The notes under the pieces are model-generated. The model was not told where the DNA came from and searched no databases. It saw only the letters and a list, made by a program, of their open reading frames with translations. Made by a program: the position numbers and the translations under genes. This document shows, piece by piece, positions 1 through 12,300 of a stretch of 64,000 nt of DNA. The number at the start of each line of letters is the position of its first letter. The stretch's first letter is position 1. Origin of the DNA: Leptasterias polaris (lineage: Eukaryota > Echinodermata > Asteroidea > Forcipulatida > Asteriidae); the NCBI GenBank assembly GCA_037783415.1, contig JAZGTN010000119.1, positions 1-64,000 of the forward strand, written 5' to 3'.

Positions 1-3000
1 TTACCCCTTGTGATTTTATCAAAAATCAGTCAAAAACAGAGAAAATAGCAAGGCTTACCCTTGTGATTTTATCAAAAAGTCAATTACAAACGGAGATAAT
101 TGCAAGGCTTACCCCTTGTGATTTTATCAAAAATCAGTCAAAAACAGAGATAATTGCAAGGCTTACCCCTTGTGATTTTATCAAAAATCAGTCAAAAATG
201 GAGAAAATAGCAAGGCTTACCCCTTGTGATTTTATCAAAAATCAGTCAAAAATGAAGAAAATAGCAAGGCTTACCCCTTGTGATTTTATCAAAAATCAGT
301 CAAAAACAGAGATAATTACAAGGCTTACCCCCTTGTGATTTTATCAAAAATCAGTCAAAAATTGAGAAAATAGCAAGGCTTACCCCTTGTGATTTTATCA
401 AAAATCAGTCAAAAATGGAGAAAATAGCAAGGCTTACCCCTTGTGATTTTATCAAAAATCAGTCAAAAACAGAGATAATTGCAAGGCTTACCCCTTGTGA
501 TTTTATCAAAAATCAGTCAAAAACAGAGATAATTGTGATTTTATCAAAAATTGAAAAAATAGCAAGGCTTACCCCTTGTGATTTTATCAAAAATCAGTCA
601 AAAATGGAGAAAATAGCAAGGCCTACCCCTTGTGATTTTATCAAAAATCAGTCAAAAATGGAGAAAATAGCAAGGCTTACCCCTTGTGATTTTATCAAAA
701 ATCAGTCAAAAACAGAGATAATTGCAAGGCTTACCCCTTGTGATTTTATCAAAAATCAGTCAAAAACAGAGAAAATAGCAAGGCTTACCCCTTGTGATTT
801 TATCAAAAAAGTCAATTACAAACGGAGATAATTGCAAGGCTTACCCCTTGTGATTTTATCAAAAATCAGTCAAAAATGGAGAAAATAGCAAGGCTTACCC
901 CTTGTGATTTTATCAAAAATCAGTCAAAAACAGAGAAAATAGCAAGGCTTACCCCTTGTGATTTTATAAAAAATCAGTCAAAAATGGAGAAAATAGCAAG
1001 GCTTACCCCTTGTGATTTTATAAAAAATCAGTCAAAAACAGAGATAATTGCAAGGCTTACCCCTTGTGATTTTATCAAAAATCAGTCAAAAACAGAGAAA
1101 ATAGCAAGGCTTACCCCTTGTTATTTTATCAAAAATCAGTCAAAAACAGAGATAATTGCAAGGCTTACCCCTTGTGATTTTATCAAAAATCAGTCAAAAA
1201 CAGAGAAAATAGCAAGGCTTACCCCTTGTGATTTTATCAAAAAGTCAATTACAAACGGAGATAATTGCAAACGGAGATAATTTTATCAAAAATCAGTCAA
1301 AAATGAAGAAAATAGCAAGGCTTACCCCTTGTGATTTTATCAAAAATCAGTCAAAAATAGAAAAAATAGCAAGGCTTACCCCTTGTGATTTTATCAAAAA
1401 TCAGTCAAAAACAGAGATAATTGCAAGGCTTACCCCTTGTGATTTTATCAAAATGCAGTTAATAACGGAGATAATTGCAAGGCTTACCCCTTGTGATTTT
1501 ATCAAAAATCAGTCAAAAACGGAGAAAATAGCAAGGCTTACCCGTTGTGATTTTATCAAAAAGTCAATTACAAACAGAGAAAATTGCAAGGCTTACCCCT
1601 TGTGATTTTATCAAAAATCAGTCAAAAATGAAGAAAATAGCAAGGCTTACCCCTTGTGATTTTATCAAAATGCAGTTAATAACGGAGATAATTGCAAGGC
1701 TTACCCCTTGTGATTTTATCAAAATGCAGTTAATAACGGAGATAATTGCAAGGCTTACCCCTTGTGATTTTATCAAAAATCAGTCAAAAATGGAGAAAAT
1801 AGCAAGGCTTACCCCTTGTGATTTTATCAAAATGCAGTTAATAACGGAGATAATTGCAAGGCTTACCCCTTGTGATTTTATTAAAAATCAGTCAAAAACG
1901 GAGAAAATAGCAAGGCTTACCCTTGTGATTTTATCAAAAATCAGTCAAAAATGGAGAAAATAGCAAGGCCTACCCCTTGTGATTTTATCAAAAATCAGTC
2001 AAAAATGGAGAAAATAGCAAGGCTTACCCCTTGTGATTTTATCAAAAATCAGTCAAAAACAGAGATAATTGCAAGGCTTACCCCTTGTGATTTTATCAAA
2101 AATCAGTCAAAAACAGAGAAAATAGCAAGGCTTACCCCTTGTGATTTTATCAAAAAAGTCAATTACAAACGGAGATAATTGCAAGGCTTACCCCTTGTGA
2201 TTTTATCAAAAATCAGTCAAAAATGGAGAAAATAGCAAGGCTTACCCCTTGTGATTTTATCAAAAATCAGTCAAAAACAGAGAAAATAGCAAGGCTTACC
2301 CCTTGTGATTTTATAAAAAATCAGTCAAAAATGGAGAAAATAGCAAGGCTTACCCCTTGTGATTTTATAAAAAATCAGTCAAAAACAGAGATAATTGCAA
2401 GGCTTACCCCTTGTGATTTTATCAAAATGCAGTTAATAACGGAGATAATTGCAAGGCTTACCCCTTGTGATTTTATCAAAAATCAGTCAAAAACGGAGAA
2501 AATAGCAAGGCTTACCCGTTGTGATTTTATCAAAAAGTCAATTACAAACAGAGAAAATTGCAAGGCTTACCCCTTGTGATTTTATCAAAAATCAGTCAAA
2601 AATGAAGAAAATAGCAAGGCTTACCCCTTGTGATTTTATCAAAATGCAGTTAATAACGGAGATAATTGCAAGGCTTACCCCTTGTGATTTTATCAAAATG
2701 CAGTTAATAACGGAGATAATTGCAAGGCTTACCCCTTGTGATTTTATCAAAAATCAGTCAAAAATGGAGAAAATAGCAAGGCTTACCCCTTGTGATTTTA
2801 TCAAAATGCAGTTAATAACGGAGATAATTGCAAGGCTTACCCCTTGTGATTTTATTAAAAATCAGTCAAAAACGGAGAAAATAGCAAGGCTTACCCTTGT
2901 GATTTTATCAAAAATCAGTCAAAAACAGAGATAATTGCAAGGCTTACCCCTTGTGATTTTATCAAAAAACAGTTAATAACGAAGATAATTGCAAGGCTTA

Positions 3001-3060
3001 CTTACCACTAGTGATTTTATCAAAAATCAATTTAAAAACTGAGTTAATTGCAAGGCTTAC
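1..3060. repeat. 54-bp tandem array, about 56 units, runs off the left edge
   Basis: Unit about 54 bases with the core AAGGCTTACCCCTTGTGATT, followed by TTATCAAAAATCAGTCAAAA and variants (CAGAGATAATTGC, TGGAGAAAATAGC, or a version with GCAGTTAATAACGG). Since 54 is a multiple of three, one strand is open over long stretches, giving spurious ORFs. Each unit read on the gene's strand contains GGGGTAAGC, a good donor-like motif. Larger blocks are repeated too. Confidence 0.97.
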
Positions 3061-3236
3061 CTCTTTTGTTTTCTTTCATGAAAATCACAAACATGCTGAA
3101 ATAAGGAAGAGCTGAAGACTTTGTCTCTAAAATAACCACAGCATTTTAATTCATCTGCTCTATTTATCAAAATACATTTGCATGATGGCCTGGAAGCACC
3201 TAGTGTGTTTACATTGTATATACAATCAGTGTCTAC

Positions 3237-3475
3237 AAAATTTTCCATCTGTCCAATGTCAAAGGTGAAAAGTCAAAGGTTAAAACCTGCCATATTACCG
3301 TTAATACGTAATGCTCTTGTCATATGAAAAAAATACAAACCTTTTGTGTAACAAGACAAAATTTTCCATCTGTCCAATGACAAAGGTTAAAAGTCAAAGG
3401 TTAAAACCTGCCATATTACTGTTAATACGTAATGCCTTGTCATATGAAACAAATACAAACCTTTGTGTAACAAGC
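3237..3475. repeat. Tandem duplication, about 119 bp x 2
   Basis: The segment from ATTTTCCATCTGTCCAATG through TTGTGTAACAAGAC is repeated once with few changes. The surrounding 3.06-6.22 kb is AT-rich with no exon I can support. A 63-codon minus ORF at 3057-3248 ends at a donor-like GTAAGC but has no recognisable content. Confidence 0.85.
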
Positions 3476-6222
3476 TCTTAATAAAATCATACAGTGTTAA
3501 CTTACGTCAAAATATTTTTGTTGTTTACCGTTTTTGTTGTAGGTTTTAAAATAAAGATGGCAGTTTCCTAATTTCTTTCATAAAAACCTAGGCTTTTGCT
3601 AACTATTTCAAGAAAGATAAAATGAATTAATTTTAACAGAAAGGGCAGATCTCAAAGAAAACATGAAGTTAACTATTGGTGAAGTTTCTTAAATGAATGA
3701 AAAACACAGCTTTAACAAAATCATTAAAAACAAACTTTCCAAAAATATCACACCTCTTGTCAAAAACAATTCCTGTGTTTTTTTCATAAAATAGTAGCTG
3801 AATAAAGAAGTGCATGTTCAAATATTGAAACACCTCAATCAAAGATCCCTTTTTAAGTCGGGCAATTATTTACCTCGTGCTTCGTTAAATTTTCTAAATT
3901 TCTCAAATTATTAATATCAAACTGATTAAAAATAAACTGAATACAGACTTTGCAGTGAATAATTTTCTCTCACTTTACAACAGAGAAAAGACCTAAATTA
4001 TAAATGTTGGTTAACATAAGACTCGAGCTAAGTTGCATTTCTCTTCATGTCTATTACATTCACAGCAAGCTTCAATCAATTTCAAGGCAAGTTACAATTT
4101 AGTAAAGTTCTGGTTGAGTCACTAACAAACATAACTCAAAAATAATCACCCAAACCACTTTCGAACTGCATTCTTGTTACCAATTTAAAAAAAAGAAAAG
4201 AAAAAGACAATCAATGTTGTTTAAATGGAATTCAGCAATTGACCCTTTCTTTCGAAAATAAAACGACTACTAAAACATTTGATTGAAGTTTGAATTGGGG
4301 TTTTTCTTTGAAAGCATTGTGTTTTTGATTTGTGAGTATTTCCCAACATGTCTTTCTCTGTTGTTTTTGTATTTTCTGGCTTTTTATAACTTCAGAAACT
4401 ATAAGAATTTACATCTGAAAAATGTAAAAATAAAAACTCTGCTAAATACACCTTTCCTTACAAAGGATATATGCACACAACTAAAAATTACACCAAACTT
4501 AAAATAATGCCAAAATTATTAGTGAGATTACAGAACTATACAATTATAGAAATTAAATTTCAGATTAGTATAGATAATAAATGCGTTAAAAATCAAAAGA
4601 GTGAATTCATCTTAAAAAAATTAAAATATCTAAAAGTAGGTTAAGAAGCTATCAATATTCTGTGAATACCATCAAATCTTCATATAGCTTGTGATATAGA
4701 AAAAAAAATTCTATCAGGTAGTGATGGAATAACTAAAAAAACGCACAACATGAAACTCAATATGAAACTTTACTTATTCTTGTTAAAAACGGCATTAGAG
4801 AAGTGATCATCTTAAGATTGCTGGTAGCCACTATATGGTTACCAGCCTCATCTCTCTATGATGTTTTTGTATTGATTATCTGTCAAATCTATTTCCACGG
4901 TAACACATGGTAACTCCCTTACCATGGCATGAACTGTCGAGTCGGCTTCGATGAATCACAAACTTTCAGCCAGCAGTCAAAGAAACGCCACTATCATACA
5001 AGCTTAGACAGTTGCAGACAATCGATGCTAACCAGAGCTTATATTCTCAAGATGGTGTTGCCATGGTAATCTTGTCATCTTGCTAGCGACACTTGTTGAG
5101 GAGGAGTTCCAGTGCTGATCTTCATGCTGCGAACTGTCAAGATTGTTCAATAATAAACAGGTACTTGAGCAATTTTTTGTTTGCCAGGAATGCTATTTAA
5201 ACTTGTTTATAATGTGTTTGGTTATCAATTAAATGTAATATAGATATCTTTACGCTTCTGAGTTCTTCGTAATTATCGGTTAAAAAATTAGGCCCAAACC
5301 TCAAGGTTTTGAAAAACTAGAAAAAATTCTGCTATTGACGGCGGGCGCCAAAATGACAATACCTAGACGTCATTTGTGGGAGTTTGCTTTGTTACATGTA
5401 TAACTCCATGCTGCCATGGCTCCCACACATGTCGTAACATGAGTGATAACGTTACGGGGCTTTTTGCGAATCTTTCTGAAAAGCATCGAAGAAGGGTATT
5501 CAAAACAATCGTTTTTTACACAATTAAAAGTTGTTTAATTCAATGTGAACTCGCTTTCCTTATTGATTGAAAACATTTTAAATGAATTTCACCAAAGATC
5601 ACTTGTTGCCGTTTTCGTTCAAGTAGGTATGTGAGGGAAGTTAGGTAACCACAGGAATAAGGAACCCCAGGGATGACAAAAATGCGGGAAGGTTCCACTA
5701 GCTACTGGTTTCCCAGTTAGCCAAAAAGTTTGATTGGCATGAGGGAAGGGGTGTTGGAAACCTCAAAAACCTAGCACAGGCTCTCAGCAAGACATTTGGA
5801 AGTCTGCTTCAAAGAACAGATGGCTCCACTTTATCAGAGGGTTAGATCAGGGTAGGTCTGTACAGTTTTGTACATGAAGTATACAAGTGAAAATATTGTT
5901 CAGCCCCTCAAATACAATAATCCCCCCTGCACAACTCTGGAGATATGTGGAATGGTCCAATCTAGGATATCAAGGACTTTGACTCCCCCAGGGCATTGCA
6001 CTTTGGAGAAAACAGTGAAGTTATAAGTATTTATAGGAATGTTTTCCCAAGTGTGCTTTTCACACATTGGTGGAAAGGTCAACAACATGGCGAAATCATA
6101 TTTTAAAAAAACACAGTTCAAATTTTGTTCATGTAGTTTGAGTACTTGTACCAACTCAATAAAACAACCTAATTGTCAAACACACAAAATTTGTTTCCAC
6201 TTTGACCTTTAACCCAACTGAC

Positions 6223-6371
6223 CTGCCATGACCTTGCTTTGTTCTTTGACCTCTTGAGCCAATGCTCTTCTCATTGCGAGGACCTCTTTTCTTGCTTGTC
6301 TCTCTTCTTCGAGTTTCATCCTAAGTTCGGTAGACTCGTGGTATCCCTGCACCTGATCCCAGTCAGACAAG
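6223..6371 (-). CDS. PLEKHA7-like: Alternative C-terminal exon: EEERQARKEVLAMRRAL helix
   Basis: A 149-nt exon. AG from the 12.9 kb exon plus C gives Ser, then LSDWDQVQGYHESTELRMKL, EEERQARKEVLAMRRALAQE, VKEQSKVMA. A strongly helical, charged, coiled-coil-like end. The donor GTCAGT is acceptable. If not spliced, the frame stops after GQLG at 6209-6211, so it could also be the final coding exon; no good poly(A) signal follows. Confidence 0.82.
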
Positions 6372-9300
6372 CTGTCGATAAAAACAAGAAAGTATAGAAA
6401 TTGATTTTTTTATCCTCCAATTATTGCACTTGTAATCAAAAGCATTTACTAATCTTTAGTCTAGAGTATTTGGAATTGTAAAAATAGTCAATTTTTACTC
6501 TGGAGGCAGGGGCTATACAAACTGTAATGGCTTTCTTTCTGTATTTCTTCTTTATAAACTCATACTGTAGAAGTAACAAGCAGACAAGACACCCCAATCC
6601 AGGCTTTCGAGTCCTCCAACCCAAAAAGGAAAAAAAAAAAACTCTAAACAAATCCGAAACCTTCTTGTCACACCTTTGACTCTGTGTCATTGTCATTTCT
6701 GATCCAATCTTCCTGTCAAGTATTTGATGGTCTTCCCTCCCCCCCAAAAAAGAAAAACCCCAACCAACCAACTTTTCCTTTTCAGTCTTTGATGTCCAAC
6801 ATAAAAGCAAAAAAAACAAAAACTTATAGTCAGTTTGGACCGTGTTCCTTTAAATATTCAGGTGTTTCCTAAATATTAATTGTAATGTTATTTCTGACCA
6901 ATCTTAAGAAGTCAAGTACGTCTAAGCTTGTACCTCTACTCCTTCAGCTACCTACATGACAGATGATAACGGCTTCCCGTATTGCGCATGAGCATGTTTA
7001 TGCATCAGAGTTCGCTCTGAGTGTATGGGCTGCAAATTGTTATCTTATTTTTTTAAATTATATTTTTGGCGTGTTGTGCAAGACACCTAACCATTATTGC
7101 TGGGTCCTTCGGATGGGACGTAAAGCCGTTGGTCCCTTGTGTTGTGTAATGCACGTAAAAGAACCCAGTGCACTTATCGAAAAGAGAAGGTGTTCGCCCG
7201 GTGTGATTGGCTGCATATTGCGCCACAGCACCTTGTAAACCATTACATGGTGCTATGTAAAGGAATAGGTCTCATACTTCAAAACGTAGCTCCAAATACC
7301 TTGCAGGAAAACACTGACTGTTGAAGCGCCTTGAGCATCACTGAGTGGCGGATATGAGCGCTATATAAGAAGCCACTATTATTATTAATATTTCTGGGTT
7401 TTTACTTGATGTCAAATCTACTAGGCAGCTATAGTACTACATTTAATCCATACAGTTTGAGGCAAAGTGTACACCACAGTAGTGGGATGAAAGGGCTAGG
7501 TGTCAAATCTCCTGTTTCATTTGCTAATAAAAAAAAGGATGAACACAGCAATTATTCCCAACACCAAAGTGACTGTGAGTTTTCTAGAACAGTTATAAAT
7601 GAATTAGCCCACCACAAACCAAGGGGGTAAAAAACACTGATCCATATCATACAAACTGGATACTGCATAGAATGAAGCCATTAAGGTTCCATGTTTCTAC
7701 TATATACTCCAATAAAACACAAAGAGAGCACTAGTTTGCTTAATATGTGAATGTATTTTAGGGGAGTAGTAAGATGGAAACTTGTTGACTTCATTTATTG
7801 ATAATCAAATGCTATTTCCAGTTTTAGTATAATTTAGAGCAGTGGAAAAGAGAGAGATGACAGTGGAAACTTACATTTCACTTGGATGCCAGTCTTGTAA
7901 ACTACTCCGACGAATCGGGAGTTGGTAGAATTGAGAAGGATAAAAGAGCAAGAGAGGAAAGAAAGAGGAAACACAGCAATCGTGATCAATGGAAGCTTCA
8001 ACACACTGTGAGGTCAGTCATTGATCCAGGATGGTAAGGGGGACATTGGGGACTAGGGGAGGGGAGGGGGGGGGGGGTGGAGGCTCATTAGGGGTGGCAT
8101 GAGTGGGTGAAGGGAGGAGATGTACATGTACATGTATAAATGCAATGAGTTGCAAGGAAAGAGATCCTTGAGGATGGGAAAGAGGACACTTAGAGGTGAA
8201 GGAGTAACTTAGGGGTAGAGAGGAAGGGGAAAGGATGAGTTGGGAGGAAAGAGATCATTGAGGGTGGGAAAGAGGTCACTTAGAGGTGAAGGGGTTACTA
8301 AGGGGTAGAGAGGAAGGGGAAGGGGTGAGTTAGGAAGAAAGAGATCCTTAAGGGTGGGAAAGAGGAACACTTAGAAGTGAAGGGGTTACTTAGAGGTAGA
8401 GAGGAAGGGGCAGGGATGAGTTTGGAGGAAAGGTCAACATTTCGGAGATGTGGAGGGGCTACTTGAGGTCACAGAGTGAGGAGAGAAAAGGGGAGAGTGA
8501 AGAGCACCGATGAGAGGAATGGAGGGGAGCAGCAAAGGGTAACGTACTGCGGGAAGAATTGAGCTAAGGGTCAGGAAGTTTGAAATGAAGGGTTAATGGA
8601 GGGAGGAGTAATCTTAAGCAGGAGTCAGAATGGGTGACAATGTTGGGTAGAAGGGAAGAGTAAGAATTTGGGTACTAGGGTAGGGTAAGAGTTTGGGTAC
8701 TAGGGTAAGAGTTTGGGTACTAGGGTAGGGTAAGAGTTTGGGTACTAGGGTAGGGTAAGAGTATTGGGTACTACATGTAGGGTAGGGTAAGAGTTTTGGG
8801 TACTAGGGTAGGGTAAGAGTTTTGGGTACTAGGGTAGGATAAGAGTTTTGGGTACTAGGGTAGGGTAAGAGTTTGGGTACTAGGGTAGGGTAAGAGTTTG
8901 GGTACTAGGGTAGGGTAAGAGTTTGGGTACTAGGGTAGGTAAGAGTTTGGGTACTAGGGTAGGGTAAGAGTTTGGGTACTAGGGTAGGGTAACAGTTTGA
9001 GTACTAGGGCAGGGTAAGAATTTGGGTACTAGGGTACTAGGCCAATTTATCTGCACCTTGATTAGTTATCATAAAGCTCCATGAATTTTGTCATTTTGTT
9101 GTTTGATCAAGTCCGCCACCTACCAGCCTGGATCCATCACTGCATTACGAGACATTTAACATGAATTGTCTGCGTATGAAAACACTTGTTGGACTGAACC
9201 AATGGGAGATCATTGCTTTAATATGCTGATAGTAGTCATTTTGGTTTAGTATTATTCCATTGTGTGTTAATTCAACGTTAGCGTGACACCGTTAACCATT

Positions 9301-12300
9301 CAGCATATATTGCTGTCAACACTCAACCGACATGTGTACTTGTGCTTCTTGGGGCCTTTCTCAAACCTCGGCTTGGACTCCGACTCCAGGCTCCGTCTGA
9401 TGTTCGAACCAACGTGAACAAATACACACTTCGTCAAAAATGTATAACGGAGCCCAAGCAGGAGACGGAGCCCAAGCCGAGGTTTGAGAAAGGCGCTTGA
9501 TATTCCTTTAACACCAAGGTGTAATTCAGTACTCAGATGATTACTTACCTCCCCGGCCCCAGACCCTCCCGACCCCCCTCCCCTTCGACCCACTCTGTTC
9601 AGAATCACTCATGACAAAACAAGGTCCCTCTATGACAACCAATAGGTACCTGCCATTCTAGCGATAATGCTTTGATTTCCACTCAGCGATGATGTTTGTT
9701 TCTAAAGACAAATGTAACATTGCTATACAAATCAAACGGCGACAGTTGAGGGTTTGCTTTGATTAGCTTCCCACAATGCAACATGAATTTCAATGAATGG
9801 CATTGTGGGAAATTGCAACGGACTGATTGGTATGATCACCAAGCATGAGGAAAGCTTAGCATGATACTTAATATTTAGTTTATGATATGGATTCTGATTT
9901 AAAATGGACTACAGAACAACAATGCAAATGTCTCTTCGCAACCCCCCCAAAAAAAACAAAAACTAAAAACACAAAAAATTGCTGAACTTGGTCACACATT
10001 TAATCTATTTGATGGTTGTTTTTTTCATGTGATAATTAATATCTTATTGTATGAACGAGATGAAATTGGGTTAACTTGAAAATTCCTGAGGATGGCCAAG
10101 AATATCTCAGATCTTACAACTCAGGAGGTTAACAGACTCTGTGCATCACCAGAAATACAAAGCTACAGGTTATGTCACAATGTGGACTATTTATTTCCCC
10201 CTTTGGTGACTACCTCACTTCTTCCAAGAAAATGTAAAGGCTCAAGGAGGTTTTAAGATAATCCTGAAATCAGGGGGGAATTCTGAGCAATCAATGCAAC
10301 CTGAATGTAGGTTTCCTAAACCAAGGGTTGAAGGAATCCTTCTACTCGAACAGAAACTTTCAAACAGGTAACAATACTTCAAATAACAGGTGCACGACAA
10401 ACAAACACTGCAACAAAACTACAAGAAAAACGAAATCACTTTCACTCCATACATCCAATGCCCATCACATCCAAACCAAACCAAAACAACAAACAGAGGA
10501 AAATTATCAGAGGGTAGAAAACAAGTGTGCAGGAAACAAACAAAACAACTTTTTGAATCCCTTTAAAAAAAGTTTGTCCCCGAAACACGCTTACAATGGA
10601 TCAGATACTCTAAATATCATTCTTAAAGCTACACCCTCCCAAAAATAATATTTATAATAAGAAAAACAAATGAAAAAAATAAAAAAATTAAAATCCACTT
10701 TCCAAAGCAAGCAAACATCAAGAACAAAACAAACTAATGTGGAACTTTATGTTCATGGGTAGCAGCAGATTGCGAATAGCGAAAGACAAAGGCCGCTGAA
10801 CAGAAGAAACTCTTCCTGCTTTTTAGCATGTTCCAGTTTTCTCTGCACGAAGGAAATAGACAGGGTGAGGGCGCTGCATCATGCATGGATAACCTCTGAC
10901 ATCACTTATGACCTTTGACACAGCAGTACAAATAGTGCAGGGCACATGCTTTTTACAAGGGTAGGGTTCATACACATGTCTTCCCTTTTGAATTCAAACT
11001 AAAACCCCAAATGATAAATTTCTTACCCAGTGAACATGCATTCACTAAAAAAATTACTCCCCTTTGCTTACTCCCCCTTGCCCCGCCCCTTTTATGTGAA
11101 CCACAAGGGTCATTGCATTAAATTGACTCATGATAAAATTAACCACTTTCATAATCTTATGTCAAGTTACAAAATCAACACCTGTAACAATCTACACCTT
11201 GTTTTCCATGTCATAAACACATCTACATCTAGTGGTTACAACTCCAACATTTTCCTGGTTTTCCATTTTATGACCACATCTGGTGGTTATTATTCCCACA
11301 TTTTCCTGGTTTTCCATGTCATGAACACATCTACATGTAGTGCTTACAACTCCCACATTTTTTGTTTTTCCATTTCATAAACACATCTAACGGTTAATAT
11401 TCCAACTTTATCATGGTTTTCCATTTTATAAACGCATCTGGTGGTTATTATTCCCACATTTTCCTGGTTTTCCATGTCATGAACACATCTACATGTAGTG
11501 CTTACAACTCCCACATTTTTTGTTTTTCCATTTCATAAACACATCTAACGGTTAATATTCCAACTTTATCATGGTTTTCCATTTTATAAACGCATCTGGT
11601 GGTTATTATTCCCACATTTTCCTGGTTTTCCATGTCATGAACACATCTACATGTAGTGCTTACAACTCCCACATTTTTTGTTTTTCCATTTCATAAACAC
11701 ATCTAACGGTTAATATTCCAACTTTATCATGGTTTTCCATTTTATAAACGCATCTGGTGGTTATTATTCCCACATTTTCCTGGTTTTCCATGTCATGAAC
11801 ACATCTACATGTAGTGCTTACAACTCCCACATTTTTTGTTTTTCCATTTCATAAACACATCTAACGGTTAAAATTCCAACTTTGTCATGGTTTTCCATTT
11901 TATAAACGCATCTGGTGGTTATTATGCCCACATTTTCCCGGTTTTCCATGTCATGAACACATCTACATGTAATGGTTACAATTCCCACATTTTCCATTTT
12001 ATAAACACATCTAGTGGTTACAATTCCCACATTTTTCTGGTATTCCATGTTATGAACACATCCACATTTTAGTGCTCACAACTCCCACTTTTTCCTGGTT
12101 TTCCATGTTTTAAACACATTCAGTGGTCACAATTCCCACATTTCCCCGGTTTTCCCAATTATGTGTGTGTATGAACCCTGAGTGGACATCCTCTCAAGAC
12201 AGATGCATGCTTCCTATGAGAGAGTGATTGGGAGCTGTTCAAGCAAGGATCAATCAGCAGATTCCTGGTACCCACCTCTGGAAGCCGCTATCAACGACTG

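Noticed and set aside
63..2934. Long open frames with repeated IARLTPCDFIKNQSK peptides
   Set aside because: They follow from a 54-bp repeat unit divisible by three. Frames differ between neighbouring segments, and no splice or start context supports a gene.
1..3060. CRISPR-like regular array
   Set aside because: Units are contiguous with no unique spacers, and the surrounding DNA is clearly animal.
5376..5570. Short plus ORF with several cysteines
   Set aside because: Only 64 codons; no signal peptide, domain or splice context.
6436..6819. A 127-codon minus ORF just upstream of exon 6223-6371
   Set aside because: No acceptor or donor in a matching phase; sequence is low-complexity with no family resemblance.
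9300..9608. A 102-codon minus ORF
   Set aside because: Spans a palindromic MITE and has no splice or domain evidence.
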